The notes under the pieces are model-generated. The model worked only from the letters and a program-made list of their open reading frames with translations, did not search any database and was not told the DNA's origin. A DNA stretch of 64,000 nt from Echinicola pacifica DSM 19836 (lineage in GTDB: Bacteria > Bacteroidota > Bacteroidia > Cytophagales > Cyclobacteriaceae), in assembly GCF_000373245.1 (NCBI RefSeq), contig NZ_KB890738.1:984685-1048684 (forward strand), read 5' to 3'. Numbering within the stretch: position 1 is the stretch's first letter; each line of letters opens with the position of its first letter. This document shows, piece by piece, positions 8,830 to 19,544 of this stretch. Made by a program: the position numbers and the translations under genes.

Positions 8830-9321
8830 ATGATTCCATTTTTGCCTTATCATAGTGAAGTATTGGTGTCGTCGATGAGCTGCGGAGAGGTGATCACACG
8901 CTTGGGAGCATTTACTCGCGAGATCGATTACCTTTCCCAACCCTTGAGGGCGCAGAGCGAAGATCATGTGTTCAATGGTAAGGTGAGCAAGGATGATTTT
9001 CGATTGTCACTTGTGATCCATAAGGCGGATAGTTTTTTGCCACTGATCAAGGGAAGGATCGAAAGCTCCCGTGCAGGCTGTATTATCTTTTTGGATTATA
9101 GTCTGTTTCCGGGCTCAGCATTTTTTTTGGCCTTCTGGTCAGTGGTGACCTTAATTATGGCCTTGTTTTTTTTCTTTGCCGCAGGAGAGCCCACTTTTGC
9201 CGGGATCAGTCTTGCGGTGGGAATAGGGAATGTGGCTTTTGCATGGTCCCATTTTCAGCGAAAAGTCCGCCAGAGCCAGCGGATTTTTCATAAAATGCTG
9301 AGCTTGCAAAAAAACACCTGA
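8830..9321 (+). CDS. Unrecognised membrane protein with two hydrophobic segments
   Basis: No family is recognised. About 163 residues from the ATG at 8830; a GTG at 8824 is an alternative start. The first 90 residues are soluble-looking. Two hydrophobic stretches follow, around FLAFWSVVTLIMALFFFFA and GISLAVGIGNVAFAW, separated by a short turn, and the protein ends in a basic tail (HFQRKVRQSQRIFHK). The layout suggests a cytoplasmic N-domain with a membrane hairpin. It follows ridA closely and precedes fumC by 110 bp. Confidence 0.65.
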   Translation: MIPFLPYHSEVLVSSMSCGEVITRLGAFTREIDYLSQPLRAQSEDHVFNGKVSKDDFRLSLVIHKADSFLPLIKGRIESSRAGCIIFLDYSLFPGSAFFLAFWSVVTLIMALFFFFAAGEPTFAGISLAVGIGNVAFAWSHFQRKVRQSQRIFHKMLSLQKNT

Positions 9322-9431
9322 AAAGTCGGGGCTACTTCATGGATTATGGCCTTCAGATAGTAATTTAGTGGCTCAGGCTCAGACTGAGTGCTAGCCTTTC
9401 TTTATGGAATTAAAATCAATAATAATATACG

Positions 9432-10832
9432 ATGAGCTATAGAATAGAAAAAGACACGATGGGCCCGGTGGAGGTTCCAGCAGACAAGTATTGGGGCGCC
9501 CAGACCCAGCGGTCTATCAATAACTTCAAAATCGGTGGCGACAGAAATCGTATGCCACTCGAAATCACCCATGCCTTTGCCATACTAAAGAAATCCGCCG
9601 CCTTTACCAATGCGGAGCTGGGAGTATTGGATCCTAAGAAAGCTGAAACTATCGGCAAAGTATGTGACGAAATCTTAGCAGGAAAACTTGATGACCAGTT
9701 TCCTCTGGTAATCTGGCAGACAGGCTCGGGCACCCAGTCCAATATGAATGCCAATGAGGTGATCGCCTATCGCGGTCATGTGCTAGGCGGAGGAACCCTG
9801 GAAGATGAGAAGAAAAGCATCCACCCAAATGACGATGTCAATAAATCCCAATCCTCCAATGATACCTTCCCAACGGCCATGCATATCGCAGCCTATAAGG
9901 TGGTCGTAGAAACGACCATCCCCGGTGTGGAGAAGCTGAGAGATACCCTTAAGCAGAAATCAGAGCAGTTTATGGAGGTGGTTAAGATTGGCCGTACCCA
10001 CTTTATGGATGCCACTCCCCTGACCTTAGGACAGGAGTTTTCTGGCTATGTAGCACAATTGAATTATGGCCTTCGAGCCTTAAGAAATACCCTGGAGCAC
10101 TTGTCAGAACTCGCCCTTGGCGGCACTGCCGTAGGGACCGGGCTGAATACACCCGCAGGATATTCGGAATTAGTAGCAAAGAAAATCGCTGAATTTTCCG
10201 GTCACCCATTTGTAACAGCGGCGAATAAATTTGAATCTCTGGCCGCTCATGATGCCATCGTGGAAACACATGGTGCGCTGAAGCAGCTGGCGGTAAGCCT
10301 GATGAAGATCGCCAATGATATCCGTATGCTTTCCTCAGGTCCTCGATCAGGAATAGGGGAAATTCTGATTCCTGAAAATGAGCCGGGTTCTTCTATCATG
10401 CCAGGTAAGGTAAACCCTACCCAAGCAGAGGCCCTGACCATGGTCTGCGCTCAGGTAATGGGCAATGACACTGCTGTCTCTATCGGTGGTTCCAATGGCC
10501 ACTTTGAGCTGAACGTCTTCAAGCCAATGATGATCCATAATCTGCTGAGCTCTGCCAGACTTCTGGGGGATGCTTGTGTGTCGTTTCATGATAATTGCGT
10601 GATTGGTATTGAGCCAAATCGTCCATTTATTAAGAAGCATTTGGACAACTCCCTGATGTTGGTGACTGCCCTGAATACTCATATCGGCTATGAAAATGCA
10701 GCGGCTATCGCCAAGAAAGCCCACAAAGAAGGCCTCAGCCTTCGTGAAGCAGCCCTGGATCTGGGTCTGCTTACCAATGAGCAGTTTGACGAATGGGTAA
10801 AACCAGAAGATATGATCGGTGGCTTGAAGTAA
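9432..10832 (+). CDS. fumC: Class II fumarate hydratase
   Basis: Interconverts fumarate and L-malate in the TCA cycle; iron-independent and cytoplasmic. The 466-residue protein has the family length. It shows the substrate motif [12 protein letters not shown] near residue 100, the [14 protein letters not shown] segment near residue 130, and the fumarase/aspartase signature [11 protein letters not shown] near residue 318. The start ATG gives the typical N-terminus [19 protein letters not shown]-rich terminator follows, so the gene is probably a single transcription unit. Confidence 0.97.
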   Translation: MSYRIEKDTMGPVEVPADKYWGAQTQRSINNFKIGGDRNRMPLEITHAFAILKKSAAFTNAELGVLDPKKAETIGKVCDEILAGKLDDQFPLVIWQTGSGTQSNMNANEVIAYRGHVLGGGTLEDEKKSIHPNDDVNKSQSSNDTFPTAMHIAAYKVVVETTIPGVEKLRDTLKQKSEQFMEVVKIGRTHFMDATPLTLGQEFSGYVAQLNYGLRALRNTLEHLSELALGGTAVGTGLNTPAGYSELVAKKIAEFSGHPFVTAANKFESLAAHDAIVETHGALKQLAVSLMKIANDIRMLSSGPRSGIGEILIPENEPGSSIMPGKVNPTQAEALTMVCAQVMGNDTAVSIGGSNGHFELNVFKPMMIHNLLSSARLLGDACVSFHDNCVIGIEPNRPFIKKHLDNSLMLVTALNTHIGYENAAAIAKKAHKEGLSLREAALDLGLLTNEQFDEWVKPEDMIGGLK

Positions 10833-10856
10833 GGAAATAAGCTTTTGGTAATCTAT

Positions 10857-10897
10857 AAACCAGCCTGTCGGATCTGCCGAGGGCTGGTTTTTTTATT
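10857..10897 (+). terminator. Terminator of fumC
   Basis: AAACCAGCC pairs with GGCTGGTTT across a 15-nt loop and is followed by seven T. It lies 24 bp after the fumC stop. Confidence 0.85.
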
Positions 10898-11447
10898 TTA
10901 TTGCGAAGCAAAAAAAATAACTGCCAGATTATGCTCGGCTCAAGTGATATCAAGGAGAATTTTCAGATCACCAACGTATGGTCATTGTGAGGTGCTAAAC
11001 TTGCCCCTTTAAGTTTATGTTCTGACGGAGGCTTTTTGGCGAGGGAAATTTTAACTGGCATAATATTGGCGAAGCAAAAAAAGAATCCTGGCCAGCGAAT
11101 AAGCGAGTTTCTGTGAAACAGCGCATTTGTCTCATGAGGGATAAGGTTGGCAAGAGTCTAAAAGAAACAATTTACGATGGCTTTAGAGGTTTCAATCCTT
11201 CAATTATGAGGTTTATAGGGGAATAAGGAACTGGTTTAGGCTGGATTTGGACTTCTAAATGTAAGGTTTTTGCTTATTCTGACCGATTACTGGGCGGAAT
11301 AGGATTATTTAAGTTTCAAAAGCTAGCAGAAGAGATTGGATTATTTAACTTTATATTATTCAAATTTTAAAAGAGGGACTATATTTCGTATTTTACATGA
11401 AATATTTTTTCTTTTTTTTATTACTAAGAAGATAACCGATAGAGGAT
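10898..11447. other. Intergenic region between fumC and SPOR-like gene
   Basis: No gene or RNA is recognised. The string GCGAAGCAAAAAAA occurs at about 10903 and again, with slight change, at about 11070. This could be a short degenerate repeat. The right end is very AT-rich and should hold the promoter of the next gene; TATATTTCG near 11381 resembles a -7 box. Confidence 0.35.
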
Positions 11448-12068
11448 ATGACCATAAAGTACCTTTTGGGATGTGCATTATTTGCGCTATTGACCGTCGT
11501 CAACATCTCTGTAAGTAATGCCCAGCAGCTCACCAAGTCCGAAAAGAAAGCTCTCAAAAAGGAGCTTAAATCGATGAGTCCCGAGGAGCTTTGGCAGCTC
11601 AAGAATTCTAGTCAGGAGCAAAAGGTAGAGATCATTACGCTGAGCAAGGAGGTAAAGACTACAAGGGAAAAGGCTATCGAAGCAGAGGAGGATCTTAAAA
11701 TCCTCCAAAAGAAGCACGAGATGCTCTTAGAAAGCACGACTAATCCCAATCCACAGATGAGAACGGATAGCGGATCTTCGGAAGAGATAATTGCTGACTG
11801 GAAGGAAGGCGTGATTTTTAGGGTACAGATAGGAGCACTTACCAGCGAAGAATATGATAAGGAAATCCCTGGTGGGTTCTCCATGGATGTGGAAGGAAAC
11901 GGGGACCTGCAGCGGATGCTCATTGGGTATTATAGAGACTACCATGAGGCTGATTCCTTCAAGAAACTGATGCGGAAGCTTGGCATCAGGACCGCCTGGA
12001 TCGTTCCTTATAAAGACGGCCAGCGTGTCGCACTCAAAGAAGTCCTCAAAAATGTTGTAGAAGAGTAA
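11448..12068 (+). CDS. Secreted protein with coiled coil and SPOR-like domain
   Basis: A 206-residue exported protein. The signal peptide ends near VSNAQQ (about residue 26). A charged helical region follows (about 30-100; KSEKKALKKELKSM and repeated Glu/Lys heptads), likely a coiled coil. The C-terminal 85 residues look like a SPOR-type peptidoglycan-binding fold: VIFRVQIGALTSEEYD, then IGYYRDYHEADSFKKLMRKLG, then TAWIVPYKDGQRV. This strand-helix-strand pattern with a YxxxxEA segment is typical of SPOR repeats. A periplasmic role in cell-wall association is inference. It precedes recJ by about 230 bp. Confidence 0.72.
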   Translation: MTIKYLLGCALFALLTVVNISVSNAQQLTKSEKKALKKELKSMSPEELWQLKNSSQEQKVEIITLSKEVKTTREKAIEAEEDLKILQKKHEMLLESTTNPNPQMRTDSGSSEEIIADWKEGVIFRVQIGALTSEEYDKEIPGGFSMDVEGNGDLQRMLIGYYRDYHEADSFKKLMRKLGIRTAWIVPYKDGQRVALKEVLKNVVEE

Positions 12069-12297
12069 AACCAATGCCTTTGCTGGAGTTTTGAACTTAG
12101 ATCGGGATATTTTTTGGCATATTCTTAATAGTGAGGATCTTAGCTAAATAGGTGTTTAATCCCTATTCCATCCCATTGATTGATATCAATTTGGTTTTAA
12201 CTTTTCAGTACTCAAGGAGTCACTTAGAAGCGCAATAGTTTAAAGAATTGCTGTTTTTTTTAATAAAGAAGCGTTTTAGTTTAGTAATTTAGGCGGC

Positions 12298-14067
12298 ATG
12301 GAGTATAGGTGGGAAATAAAGAGTAAAGCAGACCAAGTAACCGTAGAAACACTAAGTAGTGAAATTAATGTCAACCCAACGCTGGCAAACTTGCTAGTAA
12401 ACCGGGATGTCCACACTTTTCAAGATGCCAAAGATTTCTTTAGGCCTGATTTGGATAAGATTCATTCCCCATTTTTGATGAAAGACATGGACCGAGCGAT
12501 TAGTCGGTTGATCTCAGCGATAGAGCAGGAGGAGAAGATCATGGTATATGGGGATTATGATGTGGATGGGACCACCTCGGTGGCCTTGGTGTATGGGTTT
12601 TTGAGTAAGATATATCCTCATGTGGATTTTTATATTCCTGATCGCTATCAGGAAGGGTATGGAGTCTCCGAAAAGGGCGTTCATTATGCCGCCGAAAATG
12701 GATTTAAGCTGATCATCTCCTTAGATTGTGGGATTAAGGCGATCGAGAAAGTCGCTTTAGCGACCAAGCTTGGTGTTGATTTCATCGTATGTGACCACCA
12801 TACGCCAGGGGAGATTTTGCCGCCGGCAGTGGCGGTGCTGGATCCGAAGCGCCTGGACTGTGATTATCCCTATAAGGAGCTCAGTGGCTGTGGAGTAGGT
12901 TTTAAATTGATTCAGGCATTTGTGGAGAAAACCGGCCATAATGCCAGTCATTTGTTTGGCTTATTGGATCTGGTAGCGGTAAGTATCGCTGCGGATATCG
13001 TACCCATCACTGGCGAAAACCGCATCTTGGCACATTATGGTCTGGAGCGGCTCAATAATAACCCACGGCCAGGATTAATGGCATTGATCCTGGCAGGAAA
13101 AGGGCAGAGAAGTCTGCAGGAATTACAAGAGAATCGTCAGCTGCTGCAGCGAGAACTGCTACAGCTCAAGTCGGATAAGGATATTGAGATCAGTGATATC
13201 GTCTTCCGGATCGGCCCCAGGATCAACGCCTCAGGGAGGCTGGAGCATGCCAAGGCCTCTGTGGAGCTTTTGATCAGTGAGGATATTCACGAGGCGCTAA
13301 AGATGGCCGAAGTGGTGGAAGATGTGAATTCGGCTCGAAAGAACTTCGATGAAAACATCACTCGTGAGGCCATCGAAATGATAGAGCAGCAGGAGGTGGT
13401 AAAGCCTTGGAAAACCACCGTCCTATATAAGGAAGACTGGCATAAGGGTGTAATCGGAATAGTGGCATCTCGGTGCATAGAGCAGTTTTATCGGCCCACT
13501 ATCATCCTCACCGAATCCAATAATAAGGCCACGGGCAGTGCACGCTCGGTATATGACTTTGATATCTACGAGGCCATCAGCGAATGCAGTGATTTGTTGG
13601 AGCAGTTTGGTGGGCATAAGTATGCGGCGGGATTGACGATGGAGCTGGCCAATGTAAAAGCCTTTCAGGAGAAATTTGAGGAGGTGGTGAGCAGAAGGAT
13701 TACCGATATCCATACCAAGCCAGTACTGGAGGTGGATGATGAGCTAGAGCTGGATCAGGTAAATTATAAGTTTTATAATATTCTCAAGCAAATGGGCCCT
13801 TTTGGTCCTGGCAATCCGGAGCCGGTATTCTATGCCAATCAGGTGTATGCTGAAAATATAAAAGTACTTAAAGACAAACATTTGAAGTTTGAGATTGTTC
13901 AGGATGGGCAAGCACTACAGCCGATATGCATTGCATTTGGATTTGCTACCTATTATGAAATGTTGCGCAGCAAAATGCGTTTTAATATTGCCTTTGAGGT
14001 AAGGGAGAACACCTTTAGGAATACCAGTACCTTGCAGCTTTTCGTAAAAGATATAAAATTTGATTAA
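12298..14067 (+). CDS. recJ: Single-stranded-DNA-specific exonuclease RecJ
   Basis: A 5'-3' ssDNA exonuclease of recombination and mismatch repair. DHH-family motifs are all visible: [11 protein letters not shown] (84-94), SLDCGI (near 142), CDHHTPGE (165-172), and the RecJ-specific segment [14 protein letters not shown]1 follows with [10 protein letters not shown] near residue 440, then the OB-fold C-terminus (about 490-589). Between the DHH part and [10 protein letters not shown] is an extra Gln/Leu/Glu-rich helix ([19 protein letters not shown]) that short RecJ proteins lack. The length of 589 residues is normal. lptB starts 2 bp after the stop, so they are coupled. Confidence 0.96.
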   Translation: MEYRWEIKSKADQVTVETLSSEINVNPTLANLLVNRDVHTFQDAKDFFRPDLDKIHSPFLMKDMDRAISRLISAIEQEEKIMVYGDYDVDGTTSVALVYGFLSKIYPHVDFYIPDRYQEGYGVSEKGVHYAAENGFKLIISLDCGIKAIEKVALATKLGVDFIVCDHHTPGEILPPAVAVLDPKRLDCDYPYKELSGCGVGFKLIQAFVEKTGHNASHLFGLLDLVAVSIAADIVPITGENRILAHYGLERLNNNPRPGLMALILAGKGQRSLQELQENRQLLQRELLQLKSDKDIEISDIVFRIGPRINASGRLEHAKASVELLISEDIHEALKMAEVVEDVNSARKNFDENITREAIEMIEQQEVVKPWKTTVLYKEDWHKGVIGIVASRCIEQFYRPTIILTESNNKATGSARSVYDFDIYEAISECSDLLEQFGGHKYAAGLTMELANVKAFQEKFEEVVSRRITDIHTKPVLEVDDELELDQVNYKFYNILKQMGPFGPGNPEPVFYANQVYAENIKVLKDKHLKFEIVQDGQALQPICIAFGFATYYEMLRSKMRFNIAFEVRENTFRNTSTLQLFVKDIKFD

Positions 14068-14069
14068 TC

Positions 14070-14801
14070 ATGATACTTAGAGGAGAAAATCTGGTCAAGA
14101 TTTATAAAGGCCGGAAGGTAGTAAACAACATTTCTGTAGAGGTGGAGCAGGGTGAAATCGTTGGGCTTCTAGGGCCAAATGGTGCGGGCAAAACCACCAC
14201 CTTTTATATGATTGTGGGTTTGATAAAGCCCAATTCCGGAAAAGTATTCCTGGATCAGGAGGAGATCACTCCGCTCCCGATGTATCGCCGGGCCAAACTG
14301 GGCATCGGCTACCTAGCACAGGAGGCTTCCGTTTTTCGTAAGCTATCGGTGGAGGAGAACATCCTCGCGGTGCTGGAGATGACCAAGCTCCCCAAAGCCG
14401 CCCAAATAGAGAAAATGGAGGAGTTGCTGGAAGAGTTTAGCTTGACGCACGTCCGCAAAAACCTTGGCATGGTTCTTTCTGGTGGGGAGCGAAGAAGAAC
14501 GGAGATTGCTCGGGCCTTAGCGGTCGATCCCAAATTCGTCCTTTTGGATGAGCCTTTTGCCGGGGTGGATCCTATTGCGGTGGAGGAGATACAGACGATT
14601 GTCGCCAAATTGAAAAATAAAAATATCGGTATCCTCATCACAGATCATAATGTGAATGAAACCCTCTCTATTACCGATAGAGCTTATTTGATGTTTGAGG
14701 GCAAACTGCTGAAAGCCGGGACTGCAGAGGAGCTTGCGGCAGATGAGCAGGTAAGAAAAGTGTATCTAGGGAAGCACTTTGAGCTGAAACGTAAGATTTA
14801 A
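14070..14801 (+). CDS. lptB: LPS export ABC transporter ATP-binding protein LptB
   Basis: The ATPase of the LptB2FG complex that extracts lipopolysaccharide from the inner membrane and pushes it along the Lpt bridge. The 243-residue protein carries Walker [10 protein letters not shown] (35-43), the ABC signature LSGGERRR, Walker [11 protein letters not shown], and the H-loop ITDHN. The family-specific stretch [16 protein letters not shown] marks it as LptB rather than another ABC ATPase. The start lies 2 bp after the recJ stop and the GH3 gene begins 4 bp after this stop, so the three genes form one operon. Confidence 0.95.
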   Translation: MILRGENLVKIYKGRKVVNNISVEVEQGEIVGLLGPNGAGKTTTFYMIVGLIKPNSGKVFLDQEEITPLPMYRRAKLGIGYLAQEASVFRKLSVEENILAVLEMTKLPKAAQIEKMEELLEEFSLTHVRKNLGMVLSGGERRRTEIARALAVDPKFVLLDEPFAGVDPIAVEEIQTIVAKLKNKNIGILITDHNVNETLSITDRAYLMFEGKLLKAGTAEELAADEQVRKVYLGKHFELKRKI

Positions 14802-14805
14802 TTAT

Positions 14806-16326
14806 ATGGACGTACTTAATACTTTTATGACTTGGATTTTTAAAATCCGAATCGGTCAGATCGACAATTTTAAAGAAAACCCTATTGAGGTTCAGCAAGA
14901 AACTTTTTTTGACCTGATCAAAACAGCTCGAAAAACTCAATTTGGCAAGAAATATGGCTTTAGCGATGTGAGATCCTTAGCCGATTTTGCCCGGCAGGTG
15001 CCCGTGCATACTTATGAGGAGATGCAGCCCTATATTGAGCAAACCATGAAAGGTGAGCAGAATGTAATTTGGCCCACGGACATCAACTGGTTTTCGAAAT
15101 CTTCGGGTACCACTGGAAGCAGAAGCAAATTTATCCCCGTATCTTCGGAATCTCTCGAGGATTGCCATTTTAAAGGGGGTAAGGATATGCTTTCGCTTTA
15201 TGTGAACAACTATCCTGATAGCAAGCTATTCACCGGCAAGTCCCTAGCTATCGGCGGAAGCAGTGAAGTCAACACCCTCGACATTAATAAAAACAGCCAA
15301 TACGGAGATATTTCTGCGGTGATTATGCGTAACCTGCCCGTATGGGCACAGCTTGCCAGAACACCCAGTCTCGAGACGGCGCTGATGAGTGAGTGGGAGG
15401 AGAAAATCGAAAAGATGGCCAGAGAGACCATGCATGAAAATGTGGTGACGATCTCGGGCGTTCCTACCTGGACCATCGTCCTCCTCCAGCGGATTATGGA
15501 AATCACCAATTCTAAGAATATACTGGAAGTATGGCCAAACCTGGAGGTGTTCTTCCATGGTGCAGTGGCATTTGGGCCTTATCGCCGCTTATTCGAAGAG
15601 ATAATCCCCTCCTCTTCCATGCATTATATGGAGACTTATAATGCCTCCGAAGGGTTTTTTGGAATACAGGATCAGAAGGATTCTGATGAATTATTATTAA
15701 TGCTTGATTATGGGATTTACTATGAGTTTATCCCCATGGAAGACTGGGACAGTGATGACCCCAAGGTAATACCCCTTCAGGAGGTAGAGTTAGATAAAAA
15801 TTATGCAGTGGTGATAAGTACCAATGGCGGGCTGTGGAGGTATAAGATTGGGGACACCGTAAAATTTACCTCACTGACTCCTTACCGTATCAAGATAACT
15901 GGTCGTACCAAGCATTTCATTAATGCTTTTGGGGAGGAAGTAATCGTGGAGAACGCGGAGAAGGCTATTGAGATCGCTGCTGAGGCCACCGATGCCATTG
16001 TCGTGAACTTCACTGCCGCTCCCGTGTACTTCGAAGGAGCAGATAGTAAGGGTGCTCATGAGTGGATTATCGAATTTAGCAAGCAGCCAAACGACGAGCA
16101 GGCCTTTACAGGAAAATTGGACGCCGCTCTACGAGAAATTAATTCTGACTATGACGCCAAGCGCTATAAGGACATGGCTTTGGATCGTCCGCGAATTCAC
16201 TTTGCCCATCAGGGGACGTTCGAAAAGTGGATGAAATGCCGTGGAAAACTTGGTGGCCAGAATAAGGTGCCTAGGCTCGCCAATAACAGAGACTATATCG
16301 ATGCTTTACTAGAAATACTTAAATAA
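14806..16326 (+). CDS. GH3 superfamily acyl-acid amido synthetase-like protein
   Basis: A 506-residue member of the GH3 superfamily, ANL-type adenylating enzymes. Plant members join amino acids to jasmonate or auxin; bacterial roles are largely unknown. The ATP/phosphate loop SSGTTGSRSKFIPVS lies near residues 98-112. Motifs TYNASEGFFGIQ and LWRYKIGDTVKFTS match the GH3 adenylate-binding and hinge regions, and ITGRTKHFINAFGEE follows as in the family. It starts 4 bp after lptB, suggesting a link to envelope biogenesis or only shared expression. The substrate cannot be told. A hairpin terminator follows. Confidence 0.88.
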   Translation: MDVLNTFMTWIFKIRIGQIDNFKENPIEVQQETFFDLIKTARKTQFGKKYGFSDVRSLADFARQVPVHTYEEMQPYIEQTMKGEQNVIWPTDINWFSKSSGTTGSRSKFIPVSSESLEDCHFKGGKDMLSLYVNNYPDSKLFTGKSLAIGGSSEVNTLDINKNSQYGDISAVIMRNLPVWAQLARTPSLETALMSEWEEKIEKMARETMHENVVTISGVPTWTIVLLQRIMEITNSKNILEVWPNLEVFFHGAVAFGPYRRLFEEIIPSSSMHYMETYNASEGFFGIQDQKDSDELLLMLDYGIYYEFIPMEDWDSDDPKVIPLQEVELDKNYAVVISTNGGLWRYKIGDTVKFTSLTPYRIKITGRTKHFINAFGEEVIVENAEKAIEIAAEATDAIVVNFTAAPVYFEGADSKGAHEWIIEFSKQPNDEQAFTGKLDAALREINSDYDAKRYKDMALDRPRIHFAHQGTFEKWMKCRGKLGGQNKVPRLANNRDYIDALLEILK

Positions 16327-16441
16327 GTATTCGTCCTTGACTATAGGAGGATGATGATAAAGGGGAGCAGATGCTCTCTTTGATTTCAGAGAGTAAGGTT
16401 TTTAGCCATAAAGTGTCTTTTAATTCAGCGATAGCTAATAA

Positions 16442-16484
16442 CAAAAAAAAGCTTCTGACCTGGGGTCGGAAGCTTTTTTTGTTT
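16442..16484. terminator. Bidirectional terminator between GH3 and universal stress genes
   Basis: AAGCTTCTGACC pairs with GGTCGGAAGCTT with one mismatch across a 3-4-nt loop. An A run precedes and a T run follows, so it can serve the rightward GH3 operon and the leftward stress-protein gene. Confidence 0.85.
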
Positions 16485-16528
16485 GAAGGATTGATATTCC
16501 CTGAGCTCAGGTTTACGAGCAGGATTTC

Positions 16529-17446
16529 TCAAATATTCAATAATGCTTGGATGAAGCTCATGTTTTCACCTTTTTTCTTCATGACCAGCATGGGTACTTT
16601 ATAATTAATCTGTACCAGTCTCTCGGCAACACTTCCCAGGAGAAGGGCGGCGGAGTTGCTGCGGCCGCGGCTACCGATGATGATGAGGTCAATATTTTGC
16701 TTCTGAGCATCCTCTAGGATATCATCGGCTTTAATAGAGTCTTTGTTTAGGATAAAGTCGCATGGATATGCTTCCAGATGATGGTTTTCTACCATCTTTT
16801 GAAATTCCTTACGGGCATTTTGCTCCATGATTTCTGCAAATTCCTCGTAGGATTTCCCTGTTTTATGGTAGCCTATAGGCACTTCAAAAAGATGGACATA
16901 GCGGATTTTAGCATTTTCATTCTCCTTAATGAAATCTTCCACTTTTTCCATGACCACTTCGGTATGATCAGAAAAATCCACTGGAACCAAGAAATGCTGG
17001 AGTGAATTATGGCTTCCCATGTCTTCGGTGACGAAGAATATGGAAGATGGTGCTTTCTGGGCGATTCTCTTTGGTAGTTTTCCGCTTCCTTCCAGCTCAG
17101 ACTTACGTCCCATGACGATAAAGTCCACGTTTTTGATCTTGGTCCACTTCAGGAGGGTATCCATGGGGTTTCCCTCTTCGGCATTGACTTCTATTTCAAT
17201 ATCAGCAGGTAATCCTAAGGTCTCGATTTTTTTGGAAATTTCATTTTCTATACTTTCATCCACCGGGGCCATTAGATCAGGATAAGTGCTGCTAATGTCC
17301 TTTGGCAGTTCTAGGCTTTCGGCTATATGCATGACATATAGTTTTTTAAGTTTGAGCAGGTCACAGACCTTTTTGATATTACTAAGAATGACCTCATCCA
17401 TTTTGGAGAGATCCAAGCCTACGAGTGCAGAGTTTTGATGTGCCAT
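16529..17446 (-). CDS. Universal stress protein, tandem UspA domains
   Basis: A cytoplasmic stress protein of 305 residues made of two UspA-like domains (about 1-140 and 150-290). The first starts SALVGLDLSKMDEVIL and includes VDFIVMGRKSELEGSGKLP. The second starts HFLVPVDFSDHTEVVM and includes the ATP-loop-like sequence DLIIIGSRGRSNSAALLLGS, the G-x2-G-x9-G(S/T) pattern of ATP-binding Usp proteins. The first domain has only a weak version, so nucleotide binding is probably by the second. It is a single gene ending at a shared terminator. Confidence 0.92.
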   Translation of the reverse strand: MAHQNSALVGLDLSKMDEVILSNIKKVCDLLKLKKLYVMHIAESLELPKDISSTYPDLMAPVDESIENEISKKIETLGLPADIEIEVNAEEGNPMDTLLKWTKIKNVDFIVMGRKSELEGSGKLPKRIAQKAPSSIFFVTEDMGSHNSLQHFLVPVDFSDHTEVVMEKVEDFIKENENAKIRYVHLFEVPIGYHKTGKSYEEFAEIMEQNARKEFQKMVENHHLEAYPCDFILNKDSIKADDILEDAQKQNIDLIIIGSRGRSNSAALLLGSVAERLVQINYKVPMLVMKKKGENMSFIQALLNI

Positions 17447-17636
17447 AGTTATGATTAAAGAATTTACAACAATTTAATAAGTACTACGCAGCTTAGAAAG
17501 TGAACCGCCAGAATTATCAGTAATAATATTTGAAAATAGCCCCTTGCGAGATCAATTGTGAGCCTTTTGCCTATCGAACCACTCATAAAATGCGTAGAAA
17601 CCACTAAATCTCCTCAAAAAATTATGATCTTTGAAG

Positions 17637-18191
17637 ATGGCAAAATCAATTCAAAAATACTTTATCGCCATTGTTCCCTCGGGGGATATCCAAGCTCAGG
17701 CCAGTGACATTAAGGAGCGGGTGAAGGAGGTATATGGAGCAAAGCATGCACTTAAATCGCCTGCACATGTGACCTTGAAAATGCCTTTTTCGTGGAATGG
17801 AAACAAGGAGGATAAGCTGGCGGGCTTACTGGAAGGATTCTTTGGGTCCGTAGAGCCTTTTAAGATGACCGTGAAGGGGATAGGGAGGTTCGGTAAGCGT
17901 ATCATGTACTCGCGAGTAGATGGGGGCGAGGAGCTCTTGAAAATGCAGTTTGAGCTCAAGTCCTTTTGTAGGCTGCAGCTGAAAGTGGTGGAGGAGCTTA
18001 GTGATAAGGCTTACACGCCGCATATTACCTTGGTATATAGTGATCTTAAGGACAGGTTTTTTGATGAATGCTGGGCGATGTTGAAGGAGAAGGGATTTTA
18101 CGGAGAGATGAAAGTGGATCAGGTAGCGCTTTTGCGCAAGACGGATTATCGATGGCATGTGGTTCATTACTTTCCTTTAGTAGGGAAGTAA
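17637..18191 (+). CDS. 2'-5' RNA ligase / 2H phosphoesterase family protein
   Basis: A 184-residue 2H-superfamily protein of the LigT/ThpR type, which acts on 2',3'-cyclic phosphates or 2'-5' RNA linkages. Both catalytic HxT motifs are present: AHVTL with His 44-Thr 46, and PHITLVY with His 129-Thr 131. The ATG at 17637 gives the normal N-terminus MAKSIQKYFIAIVP; a TTG six bases upstream is a less likely start. It stands alone between a leftward gene and the terminator at 18334. The physiological substrate is unknown. Confidence 0.88.
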   Translation: MAKSIQKYFIAIVPSGDIQAQASDIKERVKEVYGAKHALKSPAHVTLKMPFSWNGNKEDKLAGLLEGFFGSVEPFKMTVKGIGRFGKRIMYSRVDGGEELLKMQFELKSFCRLQLKVVEELSDKAYTPHITLVYSDLKDRFFDECWAMLKEKGFYGEMKVDQVALLRKTDYRWHVVHYFPLVGK

Positions 18192-18333
18192 GGTCGATTT
18201 TGATTCAGGTAGGGAATTGTGGCTGGAAGAAATTATGAGGACTTTTATGGATGAGGGACTGAGGTCACAGACCTATTAATCGGGAACAGGACTGAGGGGA
18301 GGGATAGTATAAGTGTTATAAGAGAAGTAGGGG

Positions 18334-18368
18334 CAAAAAAAAGGAACCGTTTCGGGTTCCTTTTTTTT
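18334..18368. terminator. Bidirectional terminator between 2H protein and rplS
   Basis: AAGGAACC pairs with GGTTCCTT across a 6-nt loop, with eight A before and eight T after. It serves both the rightward 2H gene and the leftward rpsP-rplS operon. Confidence 0.9.
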
Positions 18369-18388
18369 ATGCTCAATACGGATAAGAC

Positions 18389-18754
18389 TTAGTGTCTTAC
18401 CGCTATTTTTTCTTTTACTTTCGCAGCTTTACCCTGACGTCCTCTCAGGTAGTATAGTCTGGCTCTTCTTACTTTACCTCTTCTTAGAAGCTCGATTTTC
18501 TCGATGCTTGGGCTAAGGATTGGGAAGATTCTTTCTACACCGATACCGCTAGAGATTTTTCTTACAGTGAAAGTTTCACCGTTAGAGTTTACATTTTTTC
18601 TCTGAATCACGGTACCCTGGAACTGCTGGACACGCTCTTTGTTCCCCTCTTTAATACGTACGTGAACATTGATTGTATCTCCTGCCTTGAAAGAAGGGAA
18701 AGTAGCTCTTATGTCTTTGTATTCCTCTTCTACAATTTTAAGTAGTTCGCTCAT
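18389..18754 (-). CDS. rplS: 50S ribosomal protein L19
   Basis: A large-subunit ribosomal protein at the interface with the small subunit, 121 residues from the ATG at 18754. The frame extends 17 codons further upstream, but that part is not conserved in L19, while [15 protein letters not shown] is the usual beginning. [20 protein letters not shown] and [19 protein letters not shown] are L19 signatures. It is the last gene of the rpsP-rimM-trmD-rplS operon, about 80 bp after trmD, and ends at a strong terminator. Confidence 0.96.
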   Translation of the reverse strand: MSELLKIVEEEYKDIRATFPSFKAGDTINVHVRIKEGNKERVQQFQGTVIQRKNVNSNGETFTVRKISSGIGVERIFPILSPSIEKIELLRRGKVRRARLYYLRGRQGKAAKVKEKIAVRH

Positions 18755-18833
18755 ATCTGTATGATTTATGTGCTTATCACAAGTTCGAATTGCAAAGGTA
18801 TGCAATTATCTTTTTTATTCTATTAATTGTCAA

Positions 18834-19541
18834 CTAATTACGTTTTTCGCCGATATCGAAATCAGTACCTTCCAGTAGGTCGGGTCTTCTTTCTTTGGTG
18901 CGGCGAACCGATTCTTCAAACCTCCAATTGGCTATATTTTCATTATGGCCGGAGAGCAATATTTCGGGAACTTTCATTCCGTCATAATCCGCCGGTCTGG
19001 TATAGATAGGCGGAGCTAGCAGGCCATCCTGAAAGGAATCAGTCAAGGCGGAGGTTTCATCATTGAGCACTCCGGGGATGAGTCGGATTACCGCGTCGGC
19101 GATCACCGCAGCGGCAAGTTCACCACCAGAAAGCACAAAGTCCCCAATACTAATTTCCTGGGTGATGTACTTTTGGCGGATGCGCTCATCCACACCTTTA
19201 TAATGACCGCAGAGGATCATTAAGTTTCCTTTTAGGGATAGTTGATTAGCGAGTTGCTGATCGAAAGTTTTCCCATCGGGGGTCATATAGATGATTTCAT
19301 CGTAATGCCTTTCGCTTTTCAGTGATTCGATACACTGAGCGATAGGCTCCACCATCATCACCATACCTGCGCCACCACCAAAGGCATAGTCATCGACCTG
19401 CTTTTGTTTGCCGGTGGCATAGTCCCTGAGGTTGTGTACACGGACGATTGCGAGACCTTTTTCTTCTGCCCTTTTCAGGATAGAGTGGGAAAATGGGCCA
19501 TCCAACAGTCCAGGTACGACAGTGATTATATCGATCTGCAT
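18834..19541 (-). CDS. trmD: tRNA (guanine-37-N1)-methyltransferase TrmD
   Basis: Methylates G37 next to the anticodon, preventing +1 frameshifts, with S-adenosylmethionine bound in a trefoil knot. The 235-residue protein starts [14 protein letters not shown] and carries the knot sequence [12 protein letters not shown] followed by [15 protein letters not shown]. The C-terminal helical domain ([12 protein letters not shown]) is complete. It lies 3 bp after rimM in a conserved operon. Confidence 0.97.
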   Translation of the reverse strand: MQIDIITVVPGLLDGPFSHSILKRAEEKGLAIVRVHNLRDYATGKQKQVDDYAFGGGAGMVMMVEPIAQCIESLKSERHYDEIIYMTPDGKTFDQQLANQLSLKGNLMILCGHYKGVDERIRQKYITQEISIGDFVLSGGELAAAVIADAVIRLIPGVLNDETSALTDSFQDGLLAPPIYTRPADYDGMKVPEILLSGHNENIANWRFEESVRRTKERRPDLLEGTDFDIGEKRN

Positions 19542-19544
19542 GGG

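Noticed and set aside
10347-10724. Minus-strand 125-codon open frame inside fumC
   Set aside because: Antisense to a highly conserved gene and without recognisable domains.
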